The notes under the pieces: generated by a model
Databases searched by the model: none
What the model saw: only the letters and a program-made list of their open reading frames with translations
What the model was told of the DNA's origin: nothing
Shown here: in pieces, positions 1 through 13,096 of the stretch
Layout of the letters: every line of letters begins with the position of its first letter
Numbering within the stretch: the first letter of the stretch is position 1
Source: Baylisascaris procyonis
Taxonomy: Eukaryota; Nematoda; Chromadorea; Rhabditida; Ascarididae
DNA: 64,000 nt
Assembly: GCA_037389465.1 (NCBI GenBank)
Contig: JAZARR010000212.1
Location: 2,684,001-2,748,000 of the forward strand
Reading direction: 5' to 3'
Made by a program: the position numbers and the translations under genes

Positions 1-595
1 ACTCTTTTTTTGCAATGCAGGAGCTGCCAACGAATCTTGATCTCCAGAACAGGAGTTTTGACCACTAAGATGAGGGACCTCATATGGGACTCGGAGCTCT
101 CGAATTTCAGGTGCAGGCAGACTTCAAGGTCCACTCCTCAACCAGGAGTCCATTGAACTTAAGAGGCTTTCGAATTTTAGGTTTCTCCGTACAAAAACCT
201 TTCGAAGCCAACAGTACGAGTCTCCTGAGCGAAAGAAGAAAAGCTCGAGTTCACTTTTCTTGTGGTGTTTGTACTCGGTGAACTACCTCGCGAAAAAAAA
301 AAGAAAACGGTGCCCGCTTCTCAACGTGTTAAATTTGGAACCTTCCAAATATGTGCATAATAGGTCAAGCACAATAACAAATTTAAGTACAACCGGGAAT
401 AAGGTCCCTTCCTCTAGTGGATCCTTTACATTTTATGCGCTAATAACCGTGCTTAAACATTATTTGGAAAGTAACTTAAAGTTAGCCAAGAAAACATTTG
501 AAAAACATGTGAGGAATGCCAATCTCGGGATATTCGAAAGTAAGACGACTTCGGTTGCTTAAAAGACGTTAATATTGCGCGAAAGTGAAACGTAC

Positions 596-3186
596 TTTCT
601 AGAATCCTCTGTTGAACAGGGCCTGCCGTTGAGCCCCACGACTCGCATAGATACCTTAGAATATATTTTTGCGACTCGGTCTTGCCGGCGCCCGATTCTC
701 CGGATACAATAATCGATTGACTCTCACAGAATCGTTTCATATCGCGATATGCTTTATCGGCTGCAATATTCATCTCATTGTACAAAATGAACACCAGCAA
801 ATTTAATAACAATTTCATTAGTTTCATTTTCACGTAAATTGCATCGCCCCTGTATGCCGTTTGTTATTTTGCCGAAGGGAAGATAACGCAATGCAATATC
901 GTTTGGATGTGTATCAATATTCCAAATGAATAACGCCATTAGCTTCAACGCTCTGCGGAAGGTGTACTGTCGGATTTCGTTTGCTCATTTATATTTGCTT
1001 ATGCTGTGTGCATGTGTGTGTGGGTGTGTATCTGCCTATCTTCTGGTTTTTCACACGTTCCGAAAGTATGACAGTCAAAAATTTTTTGCATTATCACAAT
1101 TTAAACTGAAGCGAGAGTATCTAAAATGGCACTCCAGCATTATGTATAGACCGCATAGAACCGAAAGTCTAGATTTAGAATCTTCAGCATGGATCAACCG
1201 TTTAAAGAAGTTTGTCAGTTTAACGAACGAAATGCAACCCAAATGAGGAAGCCGAGATTTCACTGCTGAGCAGGGATTTCGCTTCACCGCATTCCTTGCT
1301 TGTTGGGTGATGAGGAGTGAATGTCTGTTCAGATTTTTCCACTTTATTGTCCTGTGTTTCGGCAGTTCAGGAGCATCAGGGAATAAATGGACCACTCTCA
1401 GCGCTCTCAAGTTCGATGTGATCAACATTCTTTTTTCTTTTCCCGATCTATCATCGTTATTTAACTCTCTCTCTTGGTTTCCATAAAATATAAAAGTTCA
1501 TAATATGTTAGGCTAAGATGATTAGCAATATAGGATCTGTTTCACCTCAGCGAATAAAGTAGAAGCATCCTATTACTTTACTATACCAATCCTTACGTCC
1601 CCAAAATATTAATGAGTATATTTCTTATCCCTAACTGCCTTTAAAAGTGTGATATACGTAATGACCTTAGCAACAGATTGATTGACTTTGAAATGCATAT
1701 TATTTGCTTCCATCACGCAATATTTTAGAACTGTATAAGTCTTACCAATTGCGAATATATGAGGAGGAAGTTGTCCAAGCGATTTCCCTTGATACTTTTT
1801 GATAGTTGCACTGCTATAAAGATCATGTATTTGTTCATATGGGTTGATCGAGATGAGAATATTGGCAACATAAGTCTGAAAAAAATATTGCATATAAAGA
1901 GCTATTGAAATATAGGATTTGAAAAATTTGCTGAACAAATTCGACATAGAAACTGAACAATTTGAGAACGGAACAAAACAGATAGCAACGGCTATTTTAG
2001 AGGAAACTAACATATGAAAAGATCGATTACTTCTCTGAAGAGTTTCAATGCTTACGTATATTTGCTTTTTCATATAACGAAGACGACAGTTGTTAAGAAG
2101 AGTTGCTTCGTTTAAGTACATTAATGCACCTGCAAAATGAGGAGTTGTTAGCGAGCTTGAATAGTGCAAGAAGTAACTGCCAATTAAAGGTAAGAGCAGA
2201 CTAGATGAGGTCATAAACTCTTAGTGTAACGGACATCAATCGAAACAGCGACAGTTGATGGCTCTACATTCGCATTAATTCTATTTTTTAAACTGCAAAA
2301 GTTCACGAGTATATGTGTTGCAAATGTATGATAGAAAAGAATACAGAACAAACCATACAATGAACAAGACGGTCTACTGAGTGGCTGCCCCCACAAAGCT
2401 TACCAAACTTCCTTTCATTGGCAAGTGGGGCTGAGAAGCCACCCACAAACCGCTTTATTTATACTTACCCCCTCTTCGCCCCCGGACAGCAATGATTCGA
2501 CCTCTCCCTGGGGATCAAAACGTTCAAAAGGCGCAATCACCTTCATACTTAGTGTTTCGCTCGTTGAAACTTTTGTACGGACAGGCAGCTGAATCGTAGC
2601 TGTTTGACTGGCATCAAGCTGGCTACATTTTGACCGAAACTGTTGCATGCCGCTTGTCTTATTTCTTCACAGGGCCCTAGAAGTGCAGGTTTTATATCTC
2701 TGAAGAGCATCGGTTCAAGAATCTTGTGCTCTGGGCACTACCGTAAGCGTACGCCAATACTTACAGTTGTCATCAACGTCCTTCTTTCTGTCCTCTTCGG
2801 CCGGGAGAACGTCATTATATGAAGCAACTACCTGCAACAAATACAGCCGATTTGTAACTATTTACAGTAATGCGTGAGAAGACGCTTCTAAATCGGTTTG
2901 TAGTTTACGAGACTGGAAAGCTGATGTTTATTCAGCGATCAAGTGTTCCTAACTATAAGGAGGGAGGGAGGTGGGGGGGGGGGAGTGGAGGTGGGGATAG
3001 TAGGAGTGAAGGGAAATGAAGAACGAAATGTCTGTAATAAATTACGTGAGGGTTGCCGTCGAGTGGCTCCACTGTCATGGTCTCACTGCCAATGTCCCGC
3101 AATCGACCCAACACGAAGCCTTTGCTCGCATCGCGAACCCACACGAGGCGTCCGAATCCTTCCTTCGAGATCTCCAAGCTCGGCAT
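596..3186 (-). CDS. Class VI unconventional myosin, first five coding exons (partial gene)
   Basis: Exons on the minus strand: 3046-3186, 2765-2831, 2056-2129, 1746-1875 and 596-760. All have GT-AG borders and the phases agree, giving about 192 residues. Visible parts in order: N-terminal subdomain with [15 protein letters not shown], a segment with [13 protein letters not shown], the MYLNEATLL block, [33 protein letters not shown], and the P-loop GESGAGKT followed by a RYLCESWG stretch. The 'EEDxKKDVxDN' link and 'YQGKSLG..PPHxFAIADKAxRDM' are typical of myosin VI, the minus-end-directed actin motor used in endocytosis and, in worms, in spermatogenesis (SPE-15/HUM-3 and HUM-8 family). The start chosen is the ATG at 3186 because the upstream frame has only GTG. 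The last exon ends at a GTACGT donor at 590-595, and no exon for the following 'NPLLEAFGNAKT' region is visible in 1-589, so the rest lies to the left. Family call is firm; the exact paralogue is not. Confidence 0.93.
2415..2648 (-). other. Coding-looking open segment inside myosin VI intron 2
   Basis: A 77-codon open frame within the intron between exons 2 and 3. It has fair codon structure ([20 protein letters not shown]) and ends at a strong donor, GAGGGG followed by GTAAGT, near 2470. The donor leaves phase 0, but exon 3 needs phase 1, so it cannot be an ordinary in-frame cassette exon of this transcript. It could be a decoy or poison exon, or chance. No family recognised. Confidence 0.2.
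2962..2999 (+). repeat. G-rich tract, four or more G-runs
   Basis: A GGGAGGGAGGTGGGGG-type run in myosin VI intron 1, about 50 bp past the exon 1 donor at 3045. Several runs of three or more G could form a G-quadruplex on the + strand; the minus-strand pre-mRNA would carry the C-rich complement. Seen directly; function is inference. Confidence 0.6.
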
Positions 3187-6100
3187 CTTTAACACACAAC
3201 CTTCCCTTATTTATTTTAATCACAGTGTATTTCCTACGAGATGTTCACACACCAGCTAAAACATAACATTTTTTACTATTTTTTCGATGGTTGATAGCGC
3301 CATCACTGTTATCAGCTGTGGCGAAACCAATCGATCGCAGCCTGATTGCCCATCAGTGCGCGAACAGATACTCGAATAAGAGCACTCAGGTGCGCTATCT
3401 GAATCGCCCGTTCGTGACTCTCTGTCGTTATATTTGACTGTGGGTACGATTGTTCTGAAGTAGAGGCGTATAGCGGATAGACTGTAAAATCGAAGGAATT
3501 TAAGGCTAACACTCATACAAAAGTACTTTGATGTGAATACCCACAAGGTTCACTACGAAACACATGATACAATCCATATTATTATTTCGACAAGGCACTG
3601 ATATAACCTTCTTACTATCTAGTAGAACTTAGAATGCGGTGTGCGATGGACAGCGACTTCTCTTCCATTCAGTAGTATGTGACCAATGTAATCGTGATGT
3701 TAGGAAATCAGAATGTTTGCGCATAAATAAATCATGAACGAGTTGGCTTCTCCAGTAGATTTCAATTTTACCTTGTCCCCAAAGCAGAAACGTTGCCCAC
3801 GTTGTGCTGAAACATGTAACAGAGTCCCCGTAGCCTAAGGGATGATTCGCACACTCGTGAATATGGGGACGGCACTCCTAACGAATCGTCGTACGCGTAT
3901 GAGGGAAAGGTAAGATACTTGAGCGGCTTACGGCGCTGCGACAGTCATACAGGCAGAATGGGAAAGGCGGTGTCACAAGATGTTCAATTAAAACACTAAG
4001 CAGCGTTTTCAATGAAAGTCTTAAGACGGCTAAAGAAAAAGTACACAAGCTGAAAGGAACCTACATGAACATTTATAATACAAGAACGCATATGATGATA
4101 TCGGCCTTCTGATGATTTTTGCATCATAACGGATTTGATGATATGAAGAAAAAATGCGAAATAAAATTAAAACATGAAGCAATATTTTATTGCAGAATAA
4201 ACTGACGAGTGAATTTGTTTGTTCATTGTGGCAGCGCCTCATTATAGTTTTGTGTGTGAGGGTTTATAGGCGCCACAGAATCGATTTTCCTGCAATGGCT
4301 TTGAGGCAATACCAACTCGCGATACTTTCGTCATGCCTCACCTTCCATATCATTATGACAACTCGTCAGCACATCCATTGCTAGCACGTTTCACAACAAA
4401 ATTTACTATTGTTCTTCCTTGGGCTTTTTTTCCTTAATCGTATCAGTTGATTCGGTTTAAAGTAGTGAAAAGACTCACTACGAAAATGGAATTAAATTTA
4501 CTGTGTCACTAGTGAAGTGCTGATTGTGCGTAAATACACATTCAACATCTCAAGTATCGTCTTTGAAGTGGGGAGGGTTGTCAACCACTCCTCACGATGT
4601 CAATAAAACACCGAATTTGGATGGAGCGCCAAACACGAACAATAGAGCTATTAATATGCTTTAACGGCCCGAGAATATGAATTTCTGAGTTTTCCCAAAT
4701 TTACAACTTTCAGGAGATAATACAAATCTTAGAACCGATATTTTTGGAGAATGAGTTGCATGATGGCTCGAAGGAAGCATAAATCGTCGAAACTGGTGCG
4801 GAATTAAAATAAATCCACCAAAGTACAGCGCTGGGAATAGTTTCTTTTTTTTTCGATTTCGCTCGGAGTGCGGGCTTTTCTTCTAAACTGTTCCTGTTCT
4901 TAGACGCCGTAGCGCTGGCGCACTCTATTTAGCAAAATCTAACCATGCGAATTTGGTGGCTGGTGTTTTTCCAATAATCTCGCGAAATTTCACTTCATTC
5001 GAATGTTTTTTCAAGTTTTTATGAATGAGTTGAAAAAAGTTTGTTGAAGGGTATTGTTGAAGCATTCACGAGTATTCATGGATTGTTTAAACTTGTTGTA
5101 AATTTTGTCGAAATTCACCGTATCATTCTAATCATTTTTGAACCAGAAAAGTTGGTGCGCTTTTGGAACTTAAAAGATTCGGTTAATCATTTAAATCCTC
5201 AGTCAAACAAGCCGAAAAATATGGATAAACCGTTCAGTGATGCTGTCGAAAATTCATTCCATCTTCTAAATCGCATACCAATTCCTGGAAATGTTCATTG
5301 CATAAAACGTTTGCTAACATCGACAAGATGCGCTATATTGTGAACACCATTTATGGGAGCTAAGTGGAATTTAAGGCGTCTCTTGACGATATCGGTGCAC
5401 CGAGCTTAACCGTTCTATGATATCTGGATTGCATGAGTTCAAATGTTGACGGGAACGTCATTCTGATTTATATTTTAGTGAGTTCATCATGAGTGCCTCT
5501 TGAAGGTTCAAGTTAACGGTGAGATGTATGAAATGTACGCTTGCAGTGCTTTGCACTTTACTACAATCAGCGAACCACTCATTACGAATAACTGTCTCTT
5601 CACATCGTTTCCACTTCCGCTCGAGAAAAGACCTTGTAAGGTCGCATAAACTTAGAACTTAGGCTCTTTTCCTGACGTCTAATGCTAATACGTACGTTCA
5701 TGAGGTCATAATTCATTTAGCTTGAGCCTGATGGACTTTATTCGTTAACTCGTAGAAAAATCTGTAGTAGAGTTCATCATGAAGATAAGGGCGATTAACT
5801 TCTTTACATCAAAGGATAATGGGGTCTAAATAGCTAAGAATGAATAGATCTCGGAACGAACGCGCTAATTGAATTCAATATTATCTTCAAATCAATCGAA
5901 GTCTTGACCACATGCTATATATGGAGCTGCTTTTCGAAAAAGCTGAAAAACACTCGCGGAACAAAGCGTTAAATGGAGATCAGAATCCGATATATTCTAT
6001 TAAACCGAAAATCTATATTCTATTAAGCAACATCGATAAAAGGCATTTGGCTATGTTCACATTTCGGTTGCAGTCGAAAAAAAACCGAGAAAAATATGCA

Positions 6101-6890
6101 GAAATTTCTAAACTTTGAATTTGTGAGTTGAAGGTTTGTGCACAAAGATGGAACTTTTGAAAAACCCTCCATTTAAATTTACAGCCTTTCTTGGAAAGTT
6201 CAAATCAATACATTTGAAAACTGACAGCATTGATTGAATTATTTGCCTCGAATTTTGCAGTGGCCAATGAAGCGTAAGAAATGTTCACAACTCACAGTGT
6301 AAGCATTCAGTTACAGGAAACACTACCTAAACGATGAAGTTTTTCGAAGGACAATCTCATCAAGCGGCAAGCAATGTTCGCAGGTTCTGGGATTCTTGGC
6401 ACGTACCCTCCCTCGTGCGTGTGCTGCGAAAAGGAATGAAAACTCTGTAGATGTTATTATTCCTTCATTGACTTTAGAATATATTTCAGTCGGAACGAGG
6501 TCACATGTAATAAGTCATATTGGATGCTAAAAAGTTCATTTCGAACATCATTATTGGTATATGGGGTCAGCATTTTCACTTGGGCTCAAATTAGCAAACA
6601 CGAACTTCTAATCAAAAAAATCCCAGGACGAGTTCACCATAATTCGTCAAAATTTAGTGCAGTGGAAGATTTTCAGCAAGATTTGTCATCTGAATCACAT
6701 CAAATGAAAGAACTTGGCGAAAAAGCTACAAATCAAGATTGCGTTTTTGCTGGATAGAAAGTTAAGTTACACAATGTTTCAATATTCGTCGATTTTTGCA
6801 ACATTCAGTGCTAGATAATTTATTTGCTGTAGAATAACATCGAGAACAATTAAGGCAGCTGATTACGCTAATTAACTTAACATCGCTTTC
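3187..6890. other. Upstream of myosin VI: no gene recognised
   Basis: Only short open frames of poor codon structure. The stretch just above 3186 should hold the myosin VI promoter or outron. At 3834-3870 there is an imperfect hairpin with outer arms GTCCCC/GGGGAC. The 100-codon frame at 5041-5343 has no recognisable domain or good splice borders. Confidence 0.4.
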
Positions 6891-6895
6891 GTGGA

Positions 6896-7015
6896 AATTT
6901 ATTTATTTATTTATTTATTTATTTATCCATTTACTTATCTATTTATTCACTCACTCACTTGTTTACTTATTTATTTATTCGCCTTCTACTTGTTTATTCA
7001 TTTACTCATTTATCC
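6896..7015 (+). repeat. Imperfect TTTA/TTCA low-complexity tract
   Basis: About 120 bp of ATTTATTTATTTATT-like sequence decaying into CATTTACTTATC and CACTCACTCACTT. It reads through as an artificial leucine/isoleucine/tyrosine-rich frame, which is not a protein. Confidence 0.8.
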
Positions 7016-10000
7016 AAAGCTTTATGCACGAAAAACATACACAAGTATAGATGAAAAGCACGGAATTGTCATATAGAGGCAATAAAGGAAATGAAAAATA
7101 AGGAACTTATATGCGCATCTAGCAACTAGTGTAGCAAATGCGCAAAATAAGAGACAAAATTATTTTAACAAAGACTTCTCGTTCCGCTCAATTTTATCAA
7201 GCATGTTTCTCTAATGAATATGCTCATATTTTTGGCCAAAAATTTACTTTTCGCTAAATAGTTTTGTGACAAATGGAAACAACAACCACGTGTGTCACGA
7301 ATGATTTCTAAATTCTATTTCTTTCACTTCGATAATTTCTATGTCTGATTGCAAATTGGTGTTGCGTTTCTTCAGTGACGCCTCTATGGTGAAATATTCG
7401 GTCAAATTCTGCTCATAATTCAATGATAAGGTGCAAGTAAGAGTTAAAATATTCCACTAATATCGACAATAAAGATCAATAAAATCTTTATCGCAAATGT
7501 AAAACGCTTTGAAATCGTTCCAGAACAATTTACATAATTCATTGCATGTCGAAAGGATGTGAAAAACTTTAGAATTAAGACGGAAGTCAAAAAAGTTCAT
7601 TAAGAAAGATGAGTTAACATCAGTTGGTACACTTGATGGACAAAAAAGAAAAGAAAAACATCCCAGAAGATAGGCGCTCAAATTGGAAAAAAATAGCGCC
7701 CTAATAAAAGAGAATGATCCCAAGAATTGTTCACCTCAAGTCCCAACCAAAGCGAGCAGCGTCGGTCAAGTTGTATTAATAAAACAAAAACCTATTCCTG
7801 GAAACATAGCAGTTATCGGGTACTCAGTGAAAGGTATCATAATAGCAAATATGCTTCAACTACCACTCTCAGGCATGGTTAACGAAAGGCAAATTTATAT
7901 ATTATTTGTGCGCTTAGTCTCGATGGGTTCCGATTGCTTTGCAAAACTTTTTTCCTTCGACGATACTCAGAAATTTTTTTTTTGACATCTGAATAAATAC
8001 TGTATAAGTTGTTGTGTGACAGAACTCAGGAAACTGATTAAATCGGTTTTCCTTTTCAAAACGGGATACTCAAACATACCAAACATATACCAAACTGGTG
8101 ACACGAGACCTCTAAGACAATGAAAAATTTATAAACAACGAATCATTCATTAATCGAAACAATCGTGCAAGAAAAACGCCCTATACAGGATGGCGTCCTT
8201 TTCGAAATCCTCTATTTTTTCGTTTCTATTTTTTTTCCAAATGTAGTAGATCGGCTTTCATACCAACAAAGTGGTCTATTGAAGTAGATATACGCGAAGA
8301 GATGGCTTGCGCGAGCAAAACGAGGAAGGTGGGCACCGAGTGAGGTGAATGGCATAGCATTGAAACCAGCCCGCTCTCAATAACCCCGCAATGGCTTATT
8401 TTTGTAGGTGCGTCTCACTGCATGCACCTGTGCTCTTCCTTCCACTCATTGTTGTCGCATAACGCGAATATGGACTTCGAGTGTGTCAATGAGTCAGCTG
8501 CGTCAAATCACCTTGTTATCGTTGATATCGCAACCATGTTTCTTGATGCAACGCGATATGATTACATCTTGATTTCTACCTTTTCAAGTGTTTAGCAGAT
8601 AAGACGAAATGTGATGCGAAACGTGTAAAACTTAATCTGATGGCCGCAAGAAAGAAAGGAATTGTATGTGAGCTGGATCTATGAATTACCACTACAATGT
8701 TGGATTGTTGAAACCTGTAAGTACTTCATATTATTACTGCAAGAAATTTTTAAACGTCTATTATCTCGCTCACGCTTCCGTTCGGATTTTGCAAAGTTGC
8801 ATAAGATGTTCAGTTGTTACATCTTTGTTCATCCTTTTGTGCACGCCATTTTCGCACTTGGCCTTCTATCTTGTGTTTGAAACTTCCCTAATTATTGAAC
8901 TGATCAAGCTTTAATCTCCCATTGCATTCCTCTCGTTTCCCCCTCCCACCCTTCCCCCAGCCTCATGCCGACAAGTGTCGCGTGCTTCAGAGCTTGAAAA
9001 TGTGCACAGAGGAAAGAAATTTGAGACAGTAACTTGATGGAATTATTGTGGGAGTAGCACTGGCAAATAACTATGTCATCATATCAGACACACTGCTGAA
9101 TGCCCTCAAGCAGTTTCACATTTCTAAACATACCATTCAAATTTTGATAATAACTTGTTAGAGATGGCAGGTTTCTGATCGCTTTTCCTATTTCCAGCAT
9201 CATTCTGATACGTTCCAATTCCATTCTGAATTTTACAGTGTTTTATTTCGGTGTAGAAGAAAAAATTTGGCCAACTATATCAGCATTTCGTGCTGACCTC
9301 AACTGCACCCTAAATATAGCTTTTCATTGTGATTTTGAAGGACTGGGGTCTTAGTAATCAACTGAGTGGTTTATTCACTGCAAAAGTCGCAATTAATCTT
9401 CTTGAAATACGAAGTACACCTCGGTAATCCCTGAATCCTGTGCCACTAGGTTTTGTAGTTTTGAAGAACTCAAAAACAATTACTATGGCTTATGTTGAAC
9501 TGATGTTAGTCTCGTTTCAATCCTATTCTTTACATACAAACTGAATTTTCTCTTTAGAATTGCATAGGTTTTACTACGGCGTCAGTATTTTCTGAACAAC
9601 TTGACGAAATTTCAGATTTCTGAGGGATGTTATCTGCAACGAAATTAGGCGATAGGATTTGAAACATATTCGTTAATTCGTTAAACGAGTGGGAAATATT
9701 TGCATGTTATGCAATAGACTAAGTGGAGCTGATGACGCAGAAATTGCTCAATAGTGAGCGTCGTTGCGATTGGTATGACGACGCTCTCTTCGCCAACAAT
9801 TGAATCTCTATTTACTGAGCATGTCATACGGCCGAATAGGAATAATCAAAATTCTTCTTATGAATAATCGTTTCATTCTGGTATTGCACTTTTATTAACG
9901 ACTGAAAAAAGTATTCTAAACGAGCGTCACGACATACATTTTTGCAGACCTATATGGCTTGAATTGACACAGTGGTGGTGTGGAAACAGTAAAGTGCTGT

Positions 10001-12395
10001 GAGGAACTGACAACAATTCGACCGACTCCTTACATGGGCGAAAAATAACGAAGGATGTGAGTGGAGACTCAGAACGAAAAATATTCCTAAAGACAAATTC
10101 AAACTAGGTACCCGAAGGCCCGCAAAAGCTCTACATCGACAAATCCTCTGGTTTAGTATATTAGATATGCCAGTTTCGAGGGTATATCCTTCCTGATCGG
10201 TAAAGTTGGGAACATCAGAAATGAACAAAGATATCTGTCCTTTTCCCACCTCTCAGCCTTTCTTGTAGTATTGAAACACTATTTTTTAGTGTGAGTGGAG
10301 ACTCAGAACGAACTCATTTCTAAAAGTGCTTAATGAGAAAGCTATGAAGTATCGAATACTGCATTGTCGACCGTGCTATTGCTTAAATTTGTGGAGGAAA
10401 AATTGTTATCTTTGTTTTAATGTGCGATAAGCGAGTAGTCTATCTTTCTTGTGATTTTAAATGACTAACAATTGCTGCACAAATAATAGCCTAATTTCTA
10501 TTGGAAAAATGCAGCAGGAGGCATTTTTACACGTAGCTAGAAAGCATCGCAGAGAGTGCACATAAACGTTGACCACAGAAAAAATTTCATTCAAAGTCAC
10601 CTGAATTAGAGAACGCTCTGATCTATAGCCTCGAATTTCAGAAACTTCATGAGTTTCTTCGTTCTAGTTCGTTCTATGTTCTAGTTCGTTCTACGCTCTG
10701 ATCTTTCGAAACAAATTCACATGTTCGTTCTAATGATGCAATAAGCAAAAGATTTTGCATTCCCAAAATAATTTCCATTCCGATATCATTGTTCAATGAA
10801 AAAGAGTTATGACCAAGTGGCCAATGAATATTACATACAAAATAATTGAAAATAATACGTCTTTGCTGCAGGTGATAGAAGTACTTCTTGAAAACGGTAT
10901 CACGGTTGCAAATTCAGAGAGAGAAACGGGCTGAAAGGGGAGAAGTATCAAGTATTCAAGTTTCATGTAGAAAATCGGCTATTTCTCTACTCTTCTTGTA
11001 TCGGCATAATGAGGATCACCTCTATAAAACGATATTACACTTACGTGAGCCAATCTCTGTGCAAAGTTTCAAGATGAAAAGCAATTAAAGCAGTTATCAC
11101 CCTTCTTGCCATATCCTACAATATGCACCTACTAAAAAACAACAGAGAATAAAATTAAACTAAAGGATGAGATTGAGGAGAGTTGAATAGCAAACGTAAG
11201 CCTTATCGGAAGGCGACAGCTTGGGTCGTTTGCTATGCTAGCAAATGCTAGTGGGCGCTGTGACCGATGGCATTGTATAATGTGAACGCGTCATCGCTCT
11301 CCTTTTATTGTATGATGATAGTCAACCATGGAGCAGCCAGCTGGCACCGCAGCAGTCGCCTCATTGCACACCTTGCTGCCACGCAATTGTTCCACGAAAA
11401 TCTCCCCTCTTCAGCTTTCTGATCGGTAAAATAGCCCAATTTGGCGAAATATTGCAGCCACCAGGGCCGCTTGCAGGAGAGTGTAATAACTTAAATGGGG
11501 GAACGCTACAGGCAATAAAGAAATAAGTGTGACTTTAAGCGTAAACTGTAGTGCGGATGCACTTCATGCACCCACAAAACAGCTCAGCAACTTTCTGTGG
11601 TTCGCGTTAAGCTTAGCTCTAAAGAAATGTTACGCAACTATAACGACTTTACTTCTCCTCCTCAGCTTTCGAAAAAAAATTTCACCCCACAGTTTTCAAC
11701 CGAAATCTGTGTGTTACTCAGTAATTGGCTGGCTGCCAGAGGCCACTTTTTGTATGACGAAGTCGAGATTCAGTGACGTTGCAAAGATCAGATCTTTCTT
11801 ACTGACCGACAAATGATGACCATGTGATGTAAATTGAGTGTATACGTTTTCCCTTACAAATATATAGACGATGAAAGTTGCTTTGGTTTGCAAACATTAA
11901 ATGGCGCAGTCGGTCACTGGATTGGATTATATAAACAATGGGGGCGAGTGAAGAGGGTTCGATTCCATGTGGGGCGTGGGCGCGTAGTGTGTTTCTGTTT
12001 CATTGGTGTAGTTGGGGGGGCATGGGGGGAGGCTTGCCTAACCAACGACTGGATATAGCGGTGTCACTTTTCATTAAAATGATGTAAATAAGTATAACGG
12101 TTTTTGGTTATGGCCATATAATGCGTCGAGTAGAGATGGAATAATAATCTATGCTGACGTTTCGGATCTTTGAGTCATAATCACAGCACACCAAGCTCAA
12201 ACTTGGGTAATTAAACCTTTTTTATAATTACGAAAGTTATTACCTTTGTCCAGGTCACCCAGGCCGTATGTTTTTTCATACTTCAGCATTTTTGGCGACA
12301 TCTTTTTGTGTAATTATTGCATTTTCCGTTCTTTTTCCGCACTTGATGTGAGGCGTGGATTTGCAAAAAATCTTGAACATGAAAAACATGGACAC
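7016..12395. other. Gene-poor stretch
   Basis: No exon with convincing splice borders was found. The only organised sequence is a 22-bp exact direct repeat (10057-10078 and 10291-10312), a local duplication of a GTTCTAGTTCGTTCTA unit at about 10661-10696, and G-rich sequence around 12010-12035. The frame at 7683-7985 contains VGQVVLIKQKPIPGN, which only weakly resembles the C-terminal domain of BEL/Pao polyproteins. Confidence 0.4.
10057..10312 (+). repeat. 22-bp exact direct repeat pair
   Basis: GTGAGTGGAGACTCAGAACG plus AA occurs at 10057-10078 and again at 10291-10312, 234 bp apart, in non-coding sequence. An exact 22-mer is not expected by chance at this distance; it may mark a local duplication or the ends of a small inserted element. 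Confidence 0.8.
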
Positions 12396-12560
12396 CCGCA
12401 CACACACGCACGCACGCACATACACCCTCATACCCGTATGCACATTCGCACACACACATACACACTCGCACTCACACATGCGCACGGACACACGCACCCC
12501 CACTCACACAACCGCACATACACACTCACACAACCGAACGCACACACGCACAACCCTCAC
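12396..12560 (+). repeat. CA/CGCA-rich minisatellite-like tract
   Basis: About 165 bp of imperfect ACACACGC, ACGCACGC and ACACTCAC units. It opens artificial His/Thr-rich frames on the + strand and Val/Cys-rich frames on the - strand; none is taken as protein. Just after it, at about 12572 and 12619, two copies of ACGACGGCTGCGCG-like sequence occur. Confidence 0.85.
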
Positions 12561-12989
12561 CCTTTCACTCATGGAGAACAACGGCTGCGCGTGCGCACAC
12601 AAACTACTACCAGTGAGAAACGACGGCTGCGCGCTTGGGCAAGCGGCTTTGTTCACCAGGAAACAGCTGAGGTAAAGCTTATGCGCAATGGGTACATCAT
12701 CTTCGAAGTCTACACCGGGTGGGTTCAAATGCCTAAGAGTGGAGAAGCAGACAGACGCAATAATAGCGATCGCAGAGACAGTCATAGCAATTTGAGAAAT
12801 TCTGTACATCGCCTGCGTTTGGCTACCCAATATAAGCCAGTTGCCAACATCGTTGCGCCATGCAGTTTGATATATATACAAATATCTTCATTACTCCAGA
12901 ACGGGATGAGTTTTACTGGGAACTGACTACAAGAACACATTTTCATGGCGAAACTTTATTATATATAAGAGGACTTCACTGAAGTTGCC

Positions 12990-13096
12990 AGACAATGACC
13001 TGAGCATTTCCTCACGCCACCGCCGGATTCCAGAGTGATCAAGACTGCTGTTACTAACTTTGAAGAAAGGAGTGCTACTGAGGATGCATCTCGCAG
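12990..13096 (-). repeat. Dispersed repeat copy A (matches 39113-39220)
   Basis: The reverse complement carries TGCGAGATGCATCCTC, a diverged centre with CTTTTCTTCAAA-like and GGCGGTGGCG-like blocks, then ATGCTCAGGTCA. The same order is found on the + strand at 39113-39220. In the minus frame it reads as SGIRRWREEMLRSLSGNFSE, which loosely resembles the 'RW...I...GxYF' tail of mariner transposases, so it may be the 3' end of a mariner-type element. That identification is weak. Confidence 0.55.

Noticed and set aside
1075..1428. 117-codon minus frame between myosin exons
   Set aside because: Lies in intron 4, has no myosin similarity and no splice borders.
7683..7985. BEL/Pao polyprotein C-terminal fragment (VGQVVLIKQKPIPGN)
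   Set aside because: Only one short motif resembles that domain; no integrase, reverse transcriptase or LTR nearby.
12246..12926. Long + frame of 226 codons and minus frames with Cys/Val runs
   Set aside because: Produced by the CA/CGCA tract; flanks have no domain or splice support.
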